Source: Massilia glaciei
GTDB taxonomy: Bacteria; Pseudomonadota; Gammaproteobacteria; Burkholderiales; Burkholderiaceae_D
Assembly: GCF_003011895.2 (NCBI RefSeq)
Contig: NZ_PXWF02000256.1
Coordinates: 1-36,985, forward strand
DNA: 36,985 nt
Direction: 5' to 3'
Of the stretch, positions 16,684 through 25,810 are shown piece after piece; position 1 is the stretch's first letter, and every line of letters begins with the position of its first letter. The translations under genes and the position numbers were made by a program. The notes beneath the pieces were generated by a model. That model ran no database searches and had not been told where the DNA came from. It worked only from the letters and a program-made list of their open reading frames with translations.

Positions 16684-17154
16684 ATGGCGCATGCGGTCGA
16701 GGACGAATTCAAGCTGGCGTTCCGCAATGGGCTCGCCGGGCTGGAGCAGCCGCTGATCGGCGTGTTGCGCCAGTTGGCCACGCACAATTATCCAAGTGAA
16801 GTGGTCGCGATCGATTTCGAAGTTTTTTCGGACAGCTGGAGCGACGGTTTTCCGGTCCGTGCATTCTTCATGGACGCGACGAACTGCGAGCATTTCGTAT
16901 ACGTCGACGGCAGCGCGGAATATCCGTCGCCGGTCGATCCTGGACTTTTGACCGAGGCAATCATCAGCGACGATGTCGAATGGTCCTTGCTCGAGCGTGC
17001 GCCCGAGATGGATGCGGGCGCGCTGGGGGAAGCGGAGCTTTTCCCCTGGTTTATCGCTTGTTGGCAGAAGGCGGCCGGGGGCGGGTTTTTGAAAAGGGCG
17101 ACCTTGGCGCTGCACGACGATGCGCGCGAATTCGATTTGATCGCGCATACCTGA
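16684..17154 (+). CDS. Hypothetical protein, about 156 aa
   Basis: Not recognised. A soluble, acidic protein with no signal peptide or membrane segment; notable stretches are EVVAIDFEVFSDSW, EHFVYVDGSAEYP and LFPWFIACWQKA. Start chosen at ATG 16684 because GAGGA (16675-16679) sits just upstream; an in-frame ATG at 16657 would add nine residues and lacks such a site. Base composition is slightly less GC-rich than the neighbouring synthetase. Size and acidity resemble small immunity-type or SMI1-like proteins, but no motif supports that. A palindromic 163-bp repeat begins 43 bases after the stop. Confidence 0.6.
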   Translation: MAHAVEDEFKLAFRNGLAGLEQPLIGVLRQLATHNYPSEVVAIDFEVFSDSWSDGFPVRAFFMDATNCEHFVYVDGSAEYPSPVDPGLLTEAIISDDVEWSLLERAPEMDAGALGEAELFPWFIACWQKAAGGGFLKRATLALHDDAREFDLIAHT

Positions 17155-17197
17155 CAGGATCGTTACGCGCGATTTGATTGACGCACCGGCAACAGCT

Positions 17198-17360
17198 AGG
17201 AGCCTGTCGAACTTAGGATCGTCGGCTGCAGAAAGTGCTGGACGGTCCATATTTCGCCGTTTTCTCGGCCAATAGCTCGCTATTGGCACTGCGAAATCGT
17301 CAAAATCTGTCCTCGTCCAGCACTTTTTTCGCTTCGACTCCCTAAGTCCGACAGGCTCCT
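17198..17360. repeat. 163-bp palindromic MITE-like element, copy 1
   Basis: It starts with AGGAGCCTGTCGAACTTAGG and ends with the complement of AGGAGCCTGTCGGACTTAGG (one mismatch between ends). The arms stay partly complementary inward (AAAGTGCTGGACG against CGTCCAGCACTTT, ATTTCGC against GCGAAAT) to a central hairpin GCCAATAGC/GCTATTGGC, so one strand can fold into one long stem. It carries no open reading frame. CTAG flanks both ends. It differs from the copy at 20163 at five positions and has the same orientation and length. Confidence 0.92.
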
Positions 17361-17648
17361 AGGGGACGAATTCGTTCTTGCCCTTGTACCAAGGATCAGC
17401 TTGGCGAGGGGTGATCTACAGCCATGCAAAAACGTATTAATCGGCTTCGAGTTATACAAATACGTGTAGCTACCGAAGGCATGCGGCGATGGGAATAACG
17501 CACAAACCATGAACTCGCACACGCGGCGCAATCGGCGCGACGCCGAGCGGGCGTTGGAAAACCGCGACGGGCAAGGGCAAAAATGCTCAAGACCACGTCT
17601 TTCAGTGTGGTGCCGGTAAGCCCCACCGTACGCGCTGGCCGCGGCGAA
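17361..17648. other. Intergenic stretch without supported gene
   Basis: Between repeat copy 1 and the 3' end of the SOUL gene. Composition is mixed and lower in GC near 17410-17480. Short open frames exist on the minus strand but none has a ribosome site or family character. Confidence 0.35.
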
Positions 17649-18263
17649 TTAGCGTGTCTCGGCCAGATGCAACCAGATTTCGTTGCGTCGCATGAACCAC
17701 GGTGTGAACGGCGCGTTGTAGCGCGCAAATACCGGTTCGCCCGCCGTTTCAAGTTGGGCCGCCCGCAAAGCGGCCTGCAACTTCGCCAGGTGTTCGCTGT
17801 AGTTGGCCTCAGACCAAAAGCCCGAGTAGCGGATGACCGCCACCCGGCGCGGCGGCACCTCGCGCAGCATGACCCGTGCGTCGAGTGGTTTGGGTGCGCT
17901 GGCCAGCGTCACGCCCTTGGGCAGCACGAATTGCACCAGAAAGCCGCCCGGTGCGGCATTCTGGATGACTGGCGCGGTCATCTCCAGCTTGACCGGGGTG
18001 GCCACCTGGGTCACCGGAGCCGTCATCGCGAATTTGCGCTCGTCCCTGTTTTTGCCAAAAATGTAGCCCGCCAGGATAGGGAACGCCTGGTTGCCCGCCT
18101 CTTCAGCCGGTCCCGGCACCACAAGCTCGGCTACGGTATAGACGGCGTATTCGCGAATCTCGACGTCACCGAGTTGCCGGACAATCTTGGATTCGGGTTC
18201 TTCGGTGGCGTTGGCTGTCATGGGCAAGGCGGATAGTGCGAGGATAAGCAGCGTGGCACACAA
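17649..18263 (-). CDS. SOUL-family haem-binding protein, probably exported
   Basis: About 190 residues of mature protein. Family marks: the start IVRQLGDVEIREYAVYTVAEL, then FPILAGYIFGKN, the repeated MTAPV motif (KFAMTAPVTQ and LEMTAPVIQ), and a tail with AVIRYSGFW and PWFMRRNEIW. SOUL proteins bind haem or related tetrapyrroles. A hydrophobic signal (LCATLLILALSALPMTANA) lies directly before the domain, suggesting periplasmic location. The start is uncertain: the only in-frame ATGs are at 18221 (inside the signal) and 18677 (which would translate about 140 residues of repeat-rich DNA). I drew TTG 18263, which keeps most of the signal but has no Shine-Dalgarno. Repeats upstream may have replaced the original start. 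Confidence 0.7.
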   Translation of the reverse strand: MCATLLILALSALPMTANATEEPESKIVRQLGDVEIREYAVYTVAELVVPGPAEEAGNQAFPILAGYIFGKNRDERKFAMTAPVTQVATPVKLEMTAPVIQNAAPGGFLVQFVLPKGVTLASAPKPLDARVMLREVPPRRVAVIRYSGFWSEANYSEHLAKLQAALRAAQLETAGEPVFARYNAPFTPWFMRRNEIWLHLAETR

Positions 18264-18308
18264 GGCGGCGACGGCCGTTAACGGCCGCGATCGTCGTGCA
18301 TCTGGCAG

Positions 18309-18425
18309 CAGGGCTTGCCGTGGGCGATCGCTTGGCGCCTGTTCCGCGCCCCGGCGCGCGGCGTTTGGCCGGAAAAAGGGCAGAAAAAAGGCGGCAGGGC
18401 TTGCCGCGGGCGAATGGTTGGCGCC
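18309..18425. repeat. 31-bp direct repeat pair
   Basis: 18309-18339 and 18395-18425 both begin CAGGGCTTGCCG and end TTGGCGCC, with four mismatches in 31 bases and starts 86 bases apart. Confidence 0.8.
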
Positions 18426-18456
18426 GCCGACCGGGCGCGCGCATCCCCGAGACCTT

Positions 18457-18594
18457 CTGGCATTCGTGCTCGTTTGCTGTCGAATTTTGTCTCGTTTCGT
18501 CGTATCCGGCCTCGCGAGTTGCGGATCGGAAAGGCGTAAGGCGGAATGCGACAAAAAGCGCACGAACGAGACGTCAAACGAGCACGAATGCCAG
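18457..18594. repeat. Perfect 20-bp inverted repeat enclosing a 98-bp spacer
   Basis: The left arm 18457-18476 is the exact reverse complement of CAAACGAGCACGAATGCCAG at 18575-18594. Outside and inside the arms there is weaker inverted similarity (GTCTCGTTTCG on the left, CGAACGAGACG on the right), so this is probably a larger, partly decayed palindrome. Confidence 0.85.
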
Positions 18595-18651
18595 AGAGGC
18601 GCGCGGGGGGCACACGCCCGGACGCGCCGGGTTGCCGGGATGAAGAGTTGT

Positions 18652-18711
18652 CGAAATTTATGGTTGCCGAAATTCATGGTCGCCGAAATGCAGGGTTGCA
18701 GGGTTGCAGGG
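18652..18711. repeat. Short tandem repeat, 16-bp then 8-bp period
   Basis: Units CGAAATTTATGGT, TGCCGAAATTCATGGT and CGCCGAAATGCAGGGT follow one another, then TGCAGGGT and TGCAGGGG. It is intergenic, between the SOUL and sugar dehydrogenase genes. Confidence 0.75.
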
Positions 18712-18863
18712 GAATGCGTCTACATGTTCAATAGCCCGTCTAATCGAAGTTGCAAGTATTCTGTCACTTTCCAGGAAACACCGTCGGCTAGCCCGCAACC
18801 CGCGCCGAACGCGCCCGCGCGCGGCTCCTCGAGTTGCCGCGGCGCGCCTGGCCCGTTCAAAAA

Positions 18864-20027
18864 CTAGCGGGGAACGATGCGCAGCAGGCGTCCGTTCTGC
18901 TCGTCCGTGATCGCATACAAATGGCCATCCGGCCCCTGTTTCACGTCGCGCACGCGCGCGCCGATATCGAGCTGTTCCTGTCCGGTCACGTTGCCGACCT
19001 TGTCGACGGCGACGCGGCGTATGTCCTTGCCTGCCAAGCCGCCGCTGAAAACGCTGCCGCGCCATTGCGGGAAATGGCTGCCGGTGTACACCACGAGACC
19101 GGACGGCGCCGGCGAGGGCACCCACGCGACCTTGGGAGGCGTCAACCCTGCGACCGCGGGCTGGCCGACCGGTTCGCGGGTGGCGTAATCGACGCCATAA
19201 CTTTGCAGCGGCCAGCCGTAATTCTGGCCGCCCTTGATCAAATTGAGTTCGTCGCCGCCGCGCGGGCCGTGCTCGGTGGCCCACACCCGGCCCGAGACCG
19301 GATCGCGCGCCATGCCCTGGATGTTGCGGTGGCCGTAGCTCCAGATCTCGGGCCGGGCGCCCGGGCGTCCGGCGAGCGGGTTGCCCGGTGCCGGTTTGCC
19401 CTCGGCCGTCAGGCGCAGGATCTTGCCATGGTCGGTGTCGAGGTGCTGGGCCTGGTCGCGCGCGAGCCTGTCGCCGACGCGCTGGGGCGGGTTGCCGCCG
19501 TCGCCGACACTCATCAATAACGTGCCGTCCGGCAGCCACAACAGGCGCGAACCGAAGTGCTGGCCGCCGCTCTTGCCGGGCTCGACGCTGAACAGGGTCT
19601 TGATGCCGTGCACCCGTTTGCCGTCGAAGACACCCTGCACCAGGATCGCGCGGTTGTCGCTCTTGCTGCCGGTCGACATGGTCATGTAGACGCGCGGATT
19701 GGCCTTGTCGGCCGGATGCAGCGCGATGTCGAGCAAGCCGCCCTGGCCGCCGGTGAATACCGGCGGCAGGGCTTCGAGCGCGACCTCCTCGAAGCTTTTG
19801 CCGTTGAGAACATACAGTTTGCCCTCTTTGCTGGTGACGAGCGCGCGGCCGTCGGGCAGCCAGTCGAAACCCCAGGGGCGCGCGATGCCCTCGGCGACCG
19901 TCTCGTGGCGCCAGCCCTTCGCTTCGGGCGGTTCGCCGCTTGGCGTGAGTTGGCCGAAAGCTGGTGGCATGGCCGCCACCAGGGCCGCGACGGCCATAGT
20001 GAGCAGTGTTTTCTTTTTCGAGTTCAT
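18864..20027 (-). CDS. PQQ-dependent sugar (glucose/sorbosone) dehydrogenase-like protein, exported
   Basis: 387 aa. ATG 20027 was chosen because GGGGA lies about eight bases upstream and the signal peptide MNSKKKTLLTMAVAALVAAM starts there. A second ATG at 20036 would add three residues. The mature part is a six-bladed beta-propeller of the soluble glucose dehydrogenase/YliI family: ARPWGFDWLPDGRALVTSKEG, GGQGGLLDIALHP, GGQHFGSRLLWLPDGTLLMSVGDGG, YGHRNIQGMARDP, WATEHGPRGGDELN and PSGLVVYTGSHFP. Members oxidise aldoses in the periplasm with PQQ and Ca2+. No PQQ synthesis genes are in the window. It ends in RLLRIVPR, the usual end for the family. It stands alone; a 163-bp repeat lies upstream. 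Confidence 0.88.
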   Translation of the reverse strand: MNSKKKTLLTMAVAALVAAMPPAFGQLTPSGEPPEAKGWRHETVAEGIARPWGFDWLPDGRALVTSKEGKLYVLNGKSFEEVALEALPPVFTGGQGGLLDIALHPADKANPRVYMTMSTGSKSDNRAILVQGVFDGKRVHGIKTLFSVEPGKSGGQHFGSRLLWLPDGTLLMSVGDGGNPPQRVGDRLARDQAQHLDTDHGKILRLTAEGKPAPGNPLAGRPGARPEIWSYGHRNIQGMARDPVSGRVWATEHGPRGGDELNLIKGGQNYGWPLQSYGVDYATREPVGQPAVAGLTPPKVAWVPSPAPSGLVVYTGSHFPQWRGSVFSGGLAGKDIRRVAVDKVGNVTGQEQLDIGARVRDVKQGPDGHLYAITDEQNGRLLRIVPR

Positions 20028-20328
20028 CGTGAGCATCCCCGCGCCCGCATGGGGCAAATGTAAATCGTACATGATGGTTGAAAAACGTTGAGCACGGCTA
20101 GGATACCGTGCGAACAGAGTTCGGAGCAATCCGGTTCGGATTTCTAATTCCGACAGGCTCCTAGGAGCCTGTCGGACTTAGGATCGTCGGCTGCAAAAAG
20201 TGCTGGACGGTCCATATTTCGCCGCTTTCTCGGCCAATAGCTAGCTATTGGCACTGCGAAATCGTCAAAATCTGTTCTCGTCCAGCACTTTTTTCGCTTC
20301 GACTCCCTAAGTCCGACAGGCTCCTAGA
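20028..20328. other. Intergenic region with repeat copy 2
   Basis: It holds the upstream region of the sugar dehydrogenase (20028-20149), a 13-base remnant of a repeat end (20150-20162), and the full repeat copy 2. No gene is seen. Confidence 0.5.
20163..20325. repeat. 163-bp palindromic MITE-like element, copy 2
   Basis: The ends AGGAGCCTGTCGGACTTAGG form a perfect 20-bp terminal inverted repeat. The centre is the perfect palindrome GCCAATAGCTAGCTATTGGC (20233-20252). It lies three bases beyond the stop codon of the broken helicase gene and may act as its transcript-end hairpin. On its other side a lone right terminus (CCGACAGGCTCCT, 20150-20162) abuts it head to head. Confidence 0.92.
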
Positions 20329-21012
20329 CTAGTCCTCCACATAACCTTTGCGCAATTTCTCGCCCACCAGCTTCTCCATCTCGCGAAGGGCGCGCTCTTT
20401 GCTGTCGAACTGTTTCAGGTTCACCTGACCGGTGCTGCCGATGCGCCCGTATGTGACGCTCAGCTCGTCGCCACGCACGCCGGCGCGCCAGAATTTGCGC
20501 GAGCAACCCTGTTCGAAGCGCAGCGAGCGCGCCACCTCGGCCGTCGTGTCGCCATCGGGAGCGGTCCGCGGCGCGGGCACATCCACCGGCGGCGGCGCCG
20601 GTTCGGCCGCCGCCGCCGGCGGCGCGATCTCGACGTCGAGGGCGCGGTCCTCGCCGTGCGCGAGCATCGCCTCGATGCGGCTCAGCACGCCCGGCGCGCC
20701 GTCAAGCCAATCCTTGCCGGGCAGGTCGATCACGCGCCAGCCGAAGGCGCGCAGGATGCCGGGGCGGAACACGTAACGCTCGGCGGTGTCGGGCACGGCG
20801 TCGGCCGGATTGTCGAGCAGGACCGCCAGCGCGTAGCCTTGCTTCGAATCGTCGACGATCCCGAGGTCGCAGCGGAACTGCGCCCGCCCGACGTTGACGT
20901 GCACCTCGTGCCCGCGCGCGCGCAAGGCCGCCGCCAGCGCGTCGCGGATGCTGTCGCCGGCCGGCTGCCGCGTGAAGGTGGCGCCGCGGCCGGGCTTGAG
21001 GGCGGCGAGCAC

Positions 21013-21015
21013 CTA
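21013..21015 (-). other. In-frame TAG within the helicase gene (2nd)
   Basis: The minus strand reads GCG CAG TAG GTG CTC GCC. It is in frame with the coding on both sides and separates the helicase from the nuclease-like/WGR part. Confidence 0.85.
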
Positions 21016-21897
21016 CTGCGCCCGCTCCGACTGCCCGACCGCACTGGCCTTGGCGAACTGGAGGAACGCGCGCCGCGCCGCCGCGCCGTCGTTGTGCACA
21101 TTGGTGATGGCCTCGGCCTCGATGCTCGAGACCACCGCCATGTGGTGGCGCGCGCGGCTGAAGATCACGTTCAGGCGCTTCTCGCCGCCGCGCTGGTTGA
21201 TCGGCCCGAAGTTCATCAGCATCTTGCCTTCGGCATTGGACGCGTAGCAGATGCTCAAGATGATGACGTCGCGCTCGTCGCCCTGCACGTTCTCGAGGTT
21301 CTTGACGAACAGGCCGTTGAACTGCTCGTCGTCCCCGCGCACGTATTCGCGCTCCAGGCGGGTCGCGAAGTCGGCGTCCTCGGCTGCCAGCGCCTCGAGC
21401 GCGGACTCGATCGCGCTTTGCTGCGCCTCCGAAAACGCGACGATGCCAAGGCTCAGGCCGGTCCCGCGCAGCAGCATCTCGCGCACCGCCTGCGCGATGT
21501 AGCGCGCCTCGGGCGCATTGGCGCGCTCGCTGTAGAAGCCGTCGCCGATCCGGTGCAAGCTGATCGGCCGCGCCAGCAGGGCGTCGGCCGCCGTGAAGCC
21601 CGCGTGCGCGTCGTCGGCGCGCGCCGGCGGCGCCTCCCCGCCCGGGTGGTCGAGCTGTTTGTCCGGGATGGTGACCAGACGGCCGTCGTAGAACGCCGCG
21701 TTCGAAAAGCTGATCAGCGCCTCGTGGCGGCTGCGGTAGTGCCAGGCGAGCAGCGTGGCCGGCAGGTTGCGCGCGGCCTGGCTGAGCAGGCTGTCGGAAT
21801 CGAGGTTGATCGTGATGCGCTCGCCGTCCTCCTCGACCACGACCTCGTCGTCGCCGCCGCCGGCGGTGCTGAAGAAGTTGGTCGGCGGCAGTTGCAT

Positions 21898-21900
21898 CTA
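21898..21900 (-). other. In-frame TAG within the helicase gene (1st)
   Basis: The minus strand reads GTC GGC GAC TAG ATG CAA CTG CCG CCG. The family motif is GD(R/K)xQLPP, so a single change of an AAG or similar codon to TAG explains it. Coding potential continues in the same frame. Confidence 0.85.
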
Positions 21901-22802
21901 GTCGCCGACGACCACGATCTGGCGCGCCCGGCTCAGCGCCGGCACCGCCTCTTCGACCGGGATCTGGCTCGCCTCGTCGAAGATGACGACGTCGAACAGG
22001 TCGGCCGACAGCGGCAGGGTGTCGGACACCGAGAGCGGGCTCATCAGCCAGACCGGTTTGAGGTCGTTGACGACCAGGCCCGTGTCCTTGTCGCTCAGGT
22101 CGCGGATCGAACGGTGGCGCATGCTCTTGCCGAACTCGTGTTCGAGCTCGCGGCGCCCGCCGGCGTAGCGCTTCTTGAACACCTTGCCGTCGGCGTCGAG
22201 TTGCGCCGCCGACAGCGTCGACAAACGCACGTTCTCGCTGAAGCGCTGGTGGATCGTGGCCCGGATCACCTGGGCGTCGAGGGTCAGCAACTCGGCATGG
22301 CCCAGCGCCACCGCGCGCGCGGACTGGGCCAGCGCGGCGCCGCCGAAGCTCGCCAGCACCGGGCTCTCGCGCAGCATGCGGCGCATCGCCTCGTCGGCCA
22401 CCAGCGCGTCGAGTTCGGCCGGACGGTGGTCCAGCGCTTGCAGCGCTGCCGCGCAGGCCGGATCGCCCGCGTGCATGGCGCGCAGCAGCGGCAGCAGGTC
22501 GGGCAGGTCGTCGAGCGCCTCGCGCAGGTCGCGCAGCAGTTCGGCGATGTCGTCGAGGCGCGCGTCGGCGTCGACCGCCAGCCCCTTGCCCGGCAGCGTG
22601 GCCAGCTGCGCCAGCGCGTCGGCGGCGCCGGCCATCGCGCGCGCGGCGGCCACCGGGTCGGGCGCGCGGCGCAGGTGCGCGACCAGGGCGCGCTGGGCGG
22701 GGTCGGATTGGAGCTGCTGCGCCAGCCCGGCCAGCGCCCGCAAGAACGCTTGCATGTCGCCCACGCCATAGTGTTGGCGGCCCTGCGCGTCGAGCGCGGC
22801 CA

Positions 22803-22816
22803 GCGCGCCGCCGCGC
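22803..22816 (-). other. Frameshift in the helicase gene
   Basis: Coding runs ...VLELLAAEHGAA in the frame of the ATG, then ALAALDAQGRQHYG in the other frame. One base is missing in a GGCGCGGCGGCGCG run, a typical slippage site. Confidence 0.8.
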
Positions 22817-25810
22817 CATGCTCGGCCGCCAGCAATTCGAGCACCTTGGCGTAGCCTGTATGGACCACGTGCTTGCCAAAGTCGTAGCGGCGCGCCAGCT
22901 CGCCGCGCAGGCGCCACCATCGCGGCTGCAGCCAGCGCATGACGGACGGCTCGAGGCGCCGCGCCAGCGCCAGCGCGGCGTCGGTGTCGGCCGCGGCCAG
23001 CTTGTCGCGCCAACTGGCGTTTCCGGCCTGCGCGGCGGCGAGCGATTGCGCGTGGGCGTCGAGCGCTGCGCGCGCCTGGCCGAGCGCCTCTTGCGCGGGC
23101 GAGCCCGGGTCGAGCAGTTCGAGGTGGGCGGCCAGCCCGGTGGCGAGCAGCCGGCCGCTTTCGGCGGCGACGCCGCAGGCGCGCGCGAGCGGCGTCTGGT
23201 GGCCGATCAACTGGTCGGCGTCGTCGAGCAGCGGGTCGAGCGTCCCGAGCAGCGCCTCGGCCTCGTCGCAGATTTTGGCGACGCGGCTGTAGGCGTGCTC
23301 GTCGGCCATCAGGGACGCCGAAAGGCGCGCGAACGGGTGCGCCGCGAGGCTGTTCAAGCCAAACCGCTCGTGCATCTGGCGGTTTATGCGTTCGGCCAGT
23401 TCGCGCTGGGCGTCCCATTTGGCCAGCGCCGGCAACCGCTCGCGCCGGGCCGGCCCGAGCTCGGGCGCGGCGGGCAGGGCGGCGACGCGGCGCAGCAGCG
23501 CGCGCAGGCTGGTGCCGAGCGCCCGCGGCGCGGCCGCCATCGCCGCCTCGAAGTCGTCGATCCAGAGCTGGTGCCCGGTCAGCCCATGGACCAGCTGTTG
23601 GCGCCTCAGCTTGAGCGCGTTGCTGTCGCGCGGCTGGCCTATCCATTGCTCGTAGCTGGCCTTGAGGTCGCCGATGAACGCCTTTTTGTCGGTTTGCGAA
23701 TCGTGGATCAGGCAGCACAGCTCGGCCAGTCCGGCCTGCTTGAGGCGGCTGAACACGACGTCGAGCGCGGCCCGCTTTTCGCACACGAACAGCACCCGCT
23801 TGCCGCGCCCGGCGTAGTCGGCGATCAGGTTGGTGATGGTCTGCGACTTGCCTGTGCCCGGCGGGCCATGGATGATGAAGCTGCGCCCGCTGCGCGCCAG
23901 GCCCACGGCCGCGTTATGGGTGGCGTCGGCCGCCACCACGCTCCACTGCTCGCCGGCCTTGAGCGGCGCCGCCGGCGCGGTCTCGACCTCGCGCGGCTCG
24001 ATCGAGAACACGCGGTCGAACGCCGGATTGGCGCCCGCGTCGCCGAGCAGCTGGGCGTAGTCGCGCACCAGCGACATCTTCTTGTAGTTGAAGTTGGCCA
24101 GCGTCACCTGGGTCAGGTCGAGATCCCAGGCGTAGCGGTGGCCTTCGGATTCCTGCAGGAAGTAGCTCTCCGATTCGGCACCGGCGGCGCCCGGCGCGGC
24201 CATCTGCGGGCGCCGCAGCCCGGCGCCGGACGGGGCCCCGGCCTCTGTGCGCTGCGGCAGTTCGCTCGGGCGCACCCAGCGCTCAAACAGCGCGCGCCCC
24301 AGCGGGCGGTAGTCGAGCCGGTCGTAGCTGAACGGCGGCAGGCGGGCGCCGGCCGCCGCGCGCGGACCCGGCGGCGCCTTGCGGCGCTGGTACTGCTGCA
24401 TGCGCTGCAGCGCCTTCTGGCGCACCAGGCCGATCGCGGCCTTGTCGACCAGGCGCAGCGCGACCGACGGTTCGGAGCGCCGTATCTGCGCCAGGATGTC
24501 GGCGTGGATCTCGGCCAGCGTGGTTTTTTCGAGGTCGATTTTTTCGGGCAGGCCGATGTCGTAGAGCTCGCTCAACTGGTGGCGCAGCACCGGGTTGAAC
24601 TCGGCCTCGTCGTCGGTGCATTGCAGCACGTATTGGTCGCGCACGCCCTTGCGCTTGACCAGCTCGACGCCCAGCCACAGCAAGGGGGGCACGATGCGCT
24701 CGTCCGGCGCCTCCTTGAGGTTGTGCCAGCGTAAAAAGGCGACCACGATGCGCAGGTTGCTGAAACCGAATTCGGCGCGGTCGCGCCGGGTCTCGGTGAT
24801 CAGGTGGTCGAGCGCGCCGGGCAGGTAGGGCTGGTCCTCGAAGCGCAGCCAGTGCTGCAGCGAGACCGGCTTGCCCGCGACCAGCTCGGCCGCGAACGGC
24901 CCGCCCCAGGTGCAGATGTGTTCGGCGCGCACGCTCTCGACCTGCAGCATCAGGGGCACGCTGGCGACGGTCAGGTTGACGCTCGCCGCGCTCGGGCGGA
25001 AGTACAGCAGCCGGTTGCGGCGCGACAGGTCGAACAGGCGGTCGCGCAGGTGCGTGAGCACGGCGGCGCGGCGCGGCGCGGCGCCGCTGGCGCCGGCCAG
25101 CGCGCGCGCGACGTCGAGGCCGGCCGGCTGCTCGCGCCAGGTGCGCAGGCGGGTGGCGGCGGCGGCGGCATCGGTGGCGCGCGCGTGGCGGTTGAGTTCG
25201 GTCATCTCGACGAGCACGGCGGCGACGATCGGGTGCAGCTCCGGATGCAGCGCGAACAGGTTGCCGCGCTGCCCGGCGAATTGGCGCAGGTCGTCGTCGT
25301 CGGTGAAGTCGAGCCCGCAGGCGAGGGCGGCGACGATCATGCCGAGCGAGAAAACGTCGGTGAGCTCGTCGTGGTGGCCGAGCCGCAGCTCCCAGCTGTC
25401 GGGGCCGGGCAGGTAGACCGGCCGTTCGATGGCCGCGTCGGCATCTTGCGCGAGCGCGAGGTCGGTCACCAGTTCGGCGCCGTGCTCGTCGCGGCCGCGC
25501 TGCAAGGTGCCGACGATGTTCAGGCCCGACAAGGGCTGCGGCTGGACCCGGTTGACGGCGCCGGTGTCGAGCAGCGGGGGCGCGCCTTCGGGGCGGCGCA
25601 GGCCGAGCGCGCCGTTGTCGTCCAACAGCACGTTGTCGGCGTCTAGCGTGGCGACCAGCCCGGCGCCGTGCAGCGCCGCCACCTGCCGCAGCAGCGGCAG
25701 CACCAGCACCAGCACGTCGTCGGTCGAGAGCGGCATGCCCGCCTGCGCAGCGAGCAGGCTGCGCAGGGTGCGCGGGGCGGGCGCCTGCCCGCCGGCGTTT
25801 CCTGGTTCAA

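Larger units (their letters stand above)
18264..18863. other. 600-base gene-free, repeat-rich region
   Basis: It separates the SOUL gene and the sugar dehydrogenase gene, both on the minus strand. It holds a 31-bp direct repeat, a 20-bp perfect inverted repeat and a short 16-bp tandem repeat (listed separately). Open frames across it are Arg/Ala-rich and have no family character. Confidence 0.6.

Noticed and set aside
17280..17752. Minus-strand open frames between repeat copy 1 and the SOUL gene
   Set aside because: They run through the palindromic element or overlap the SOUL gene out of frame and show no recognisable protein features.
20656..24734. Two long plus-strand open frames opposite the helicase gene
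   Set aside because: They are Arg/Gln/Val-rich without family character, antisense to conserved helicase motifs.
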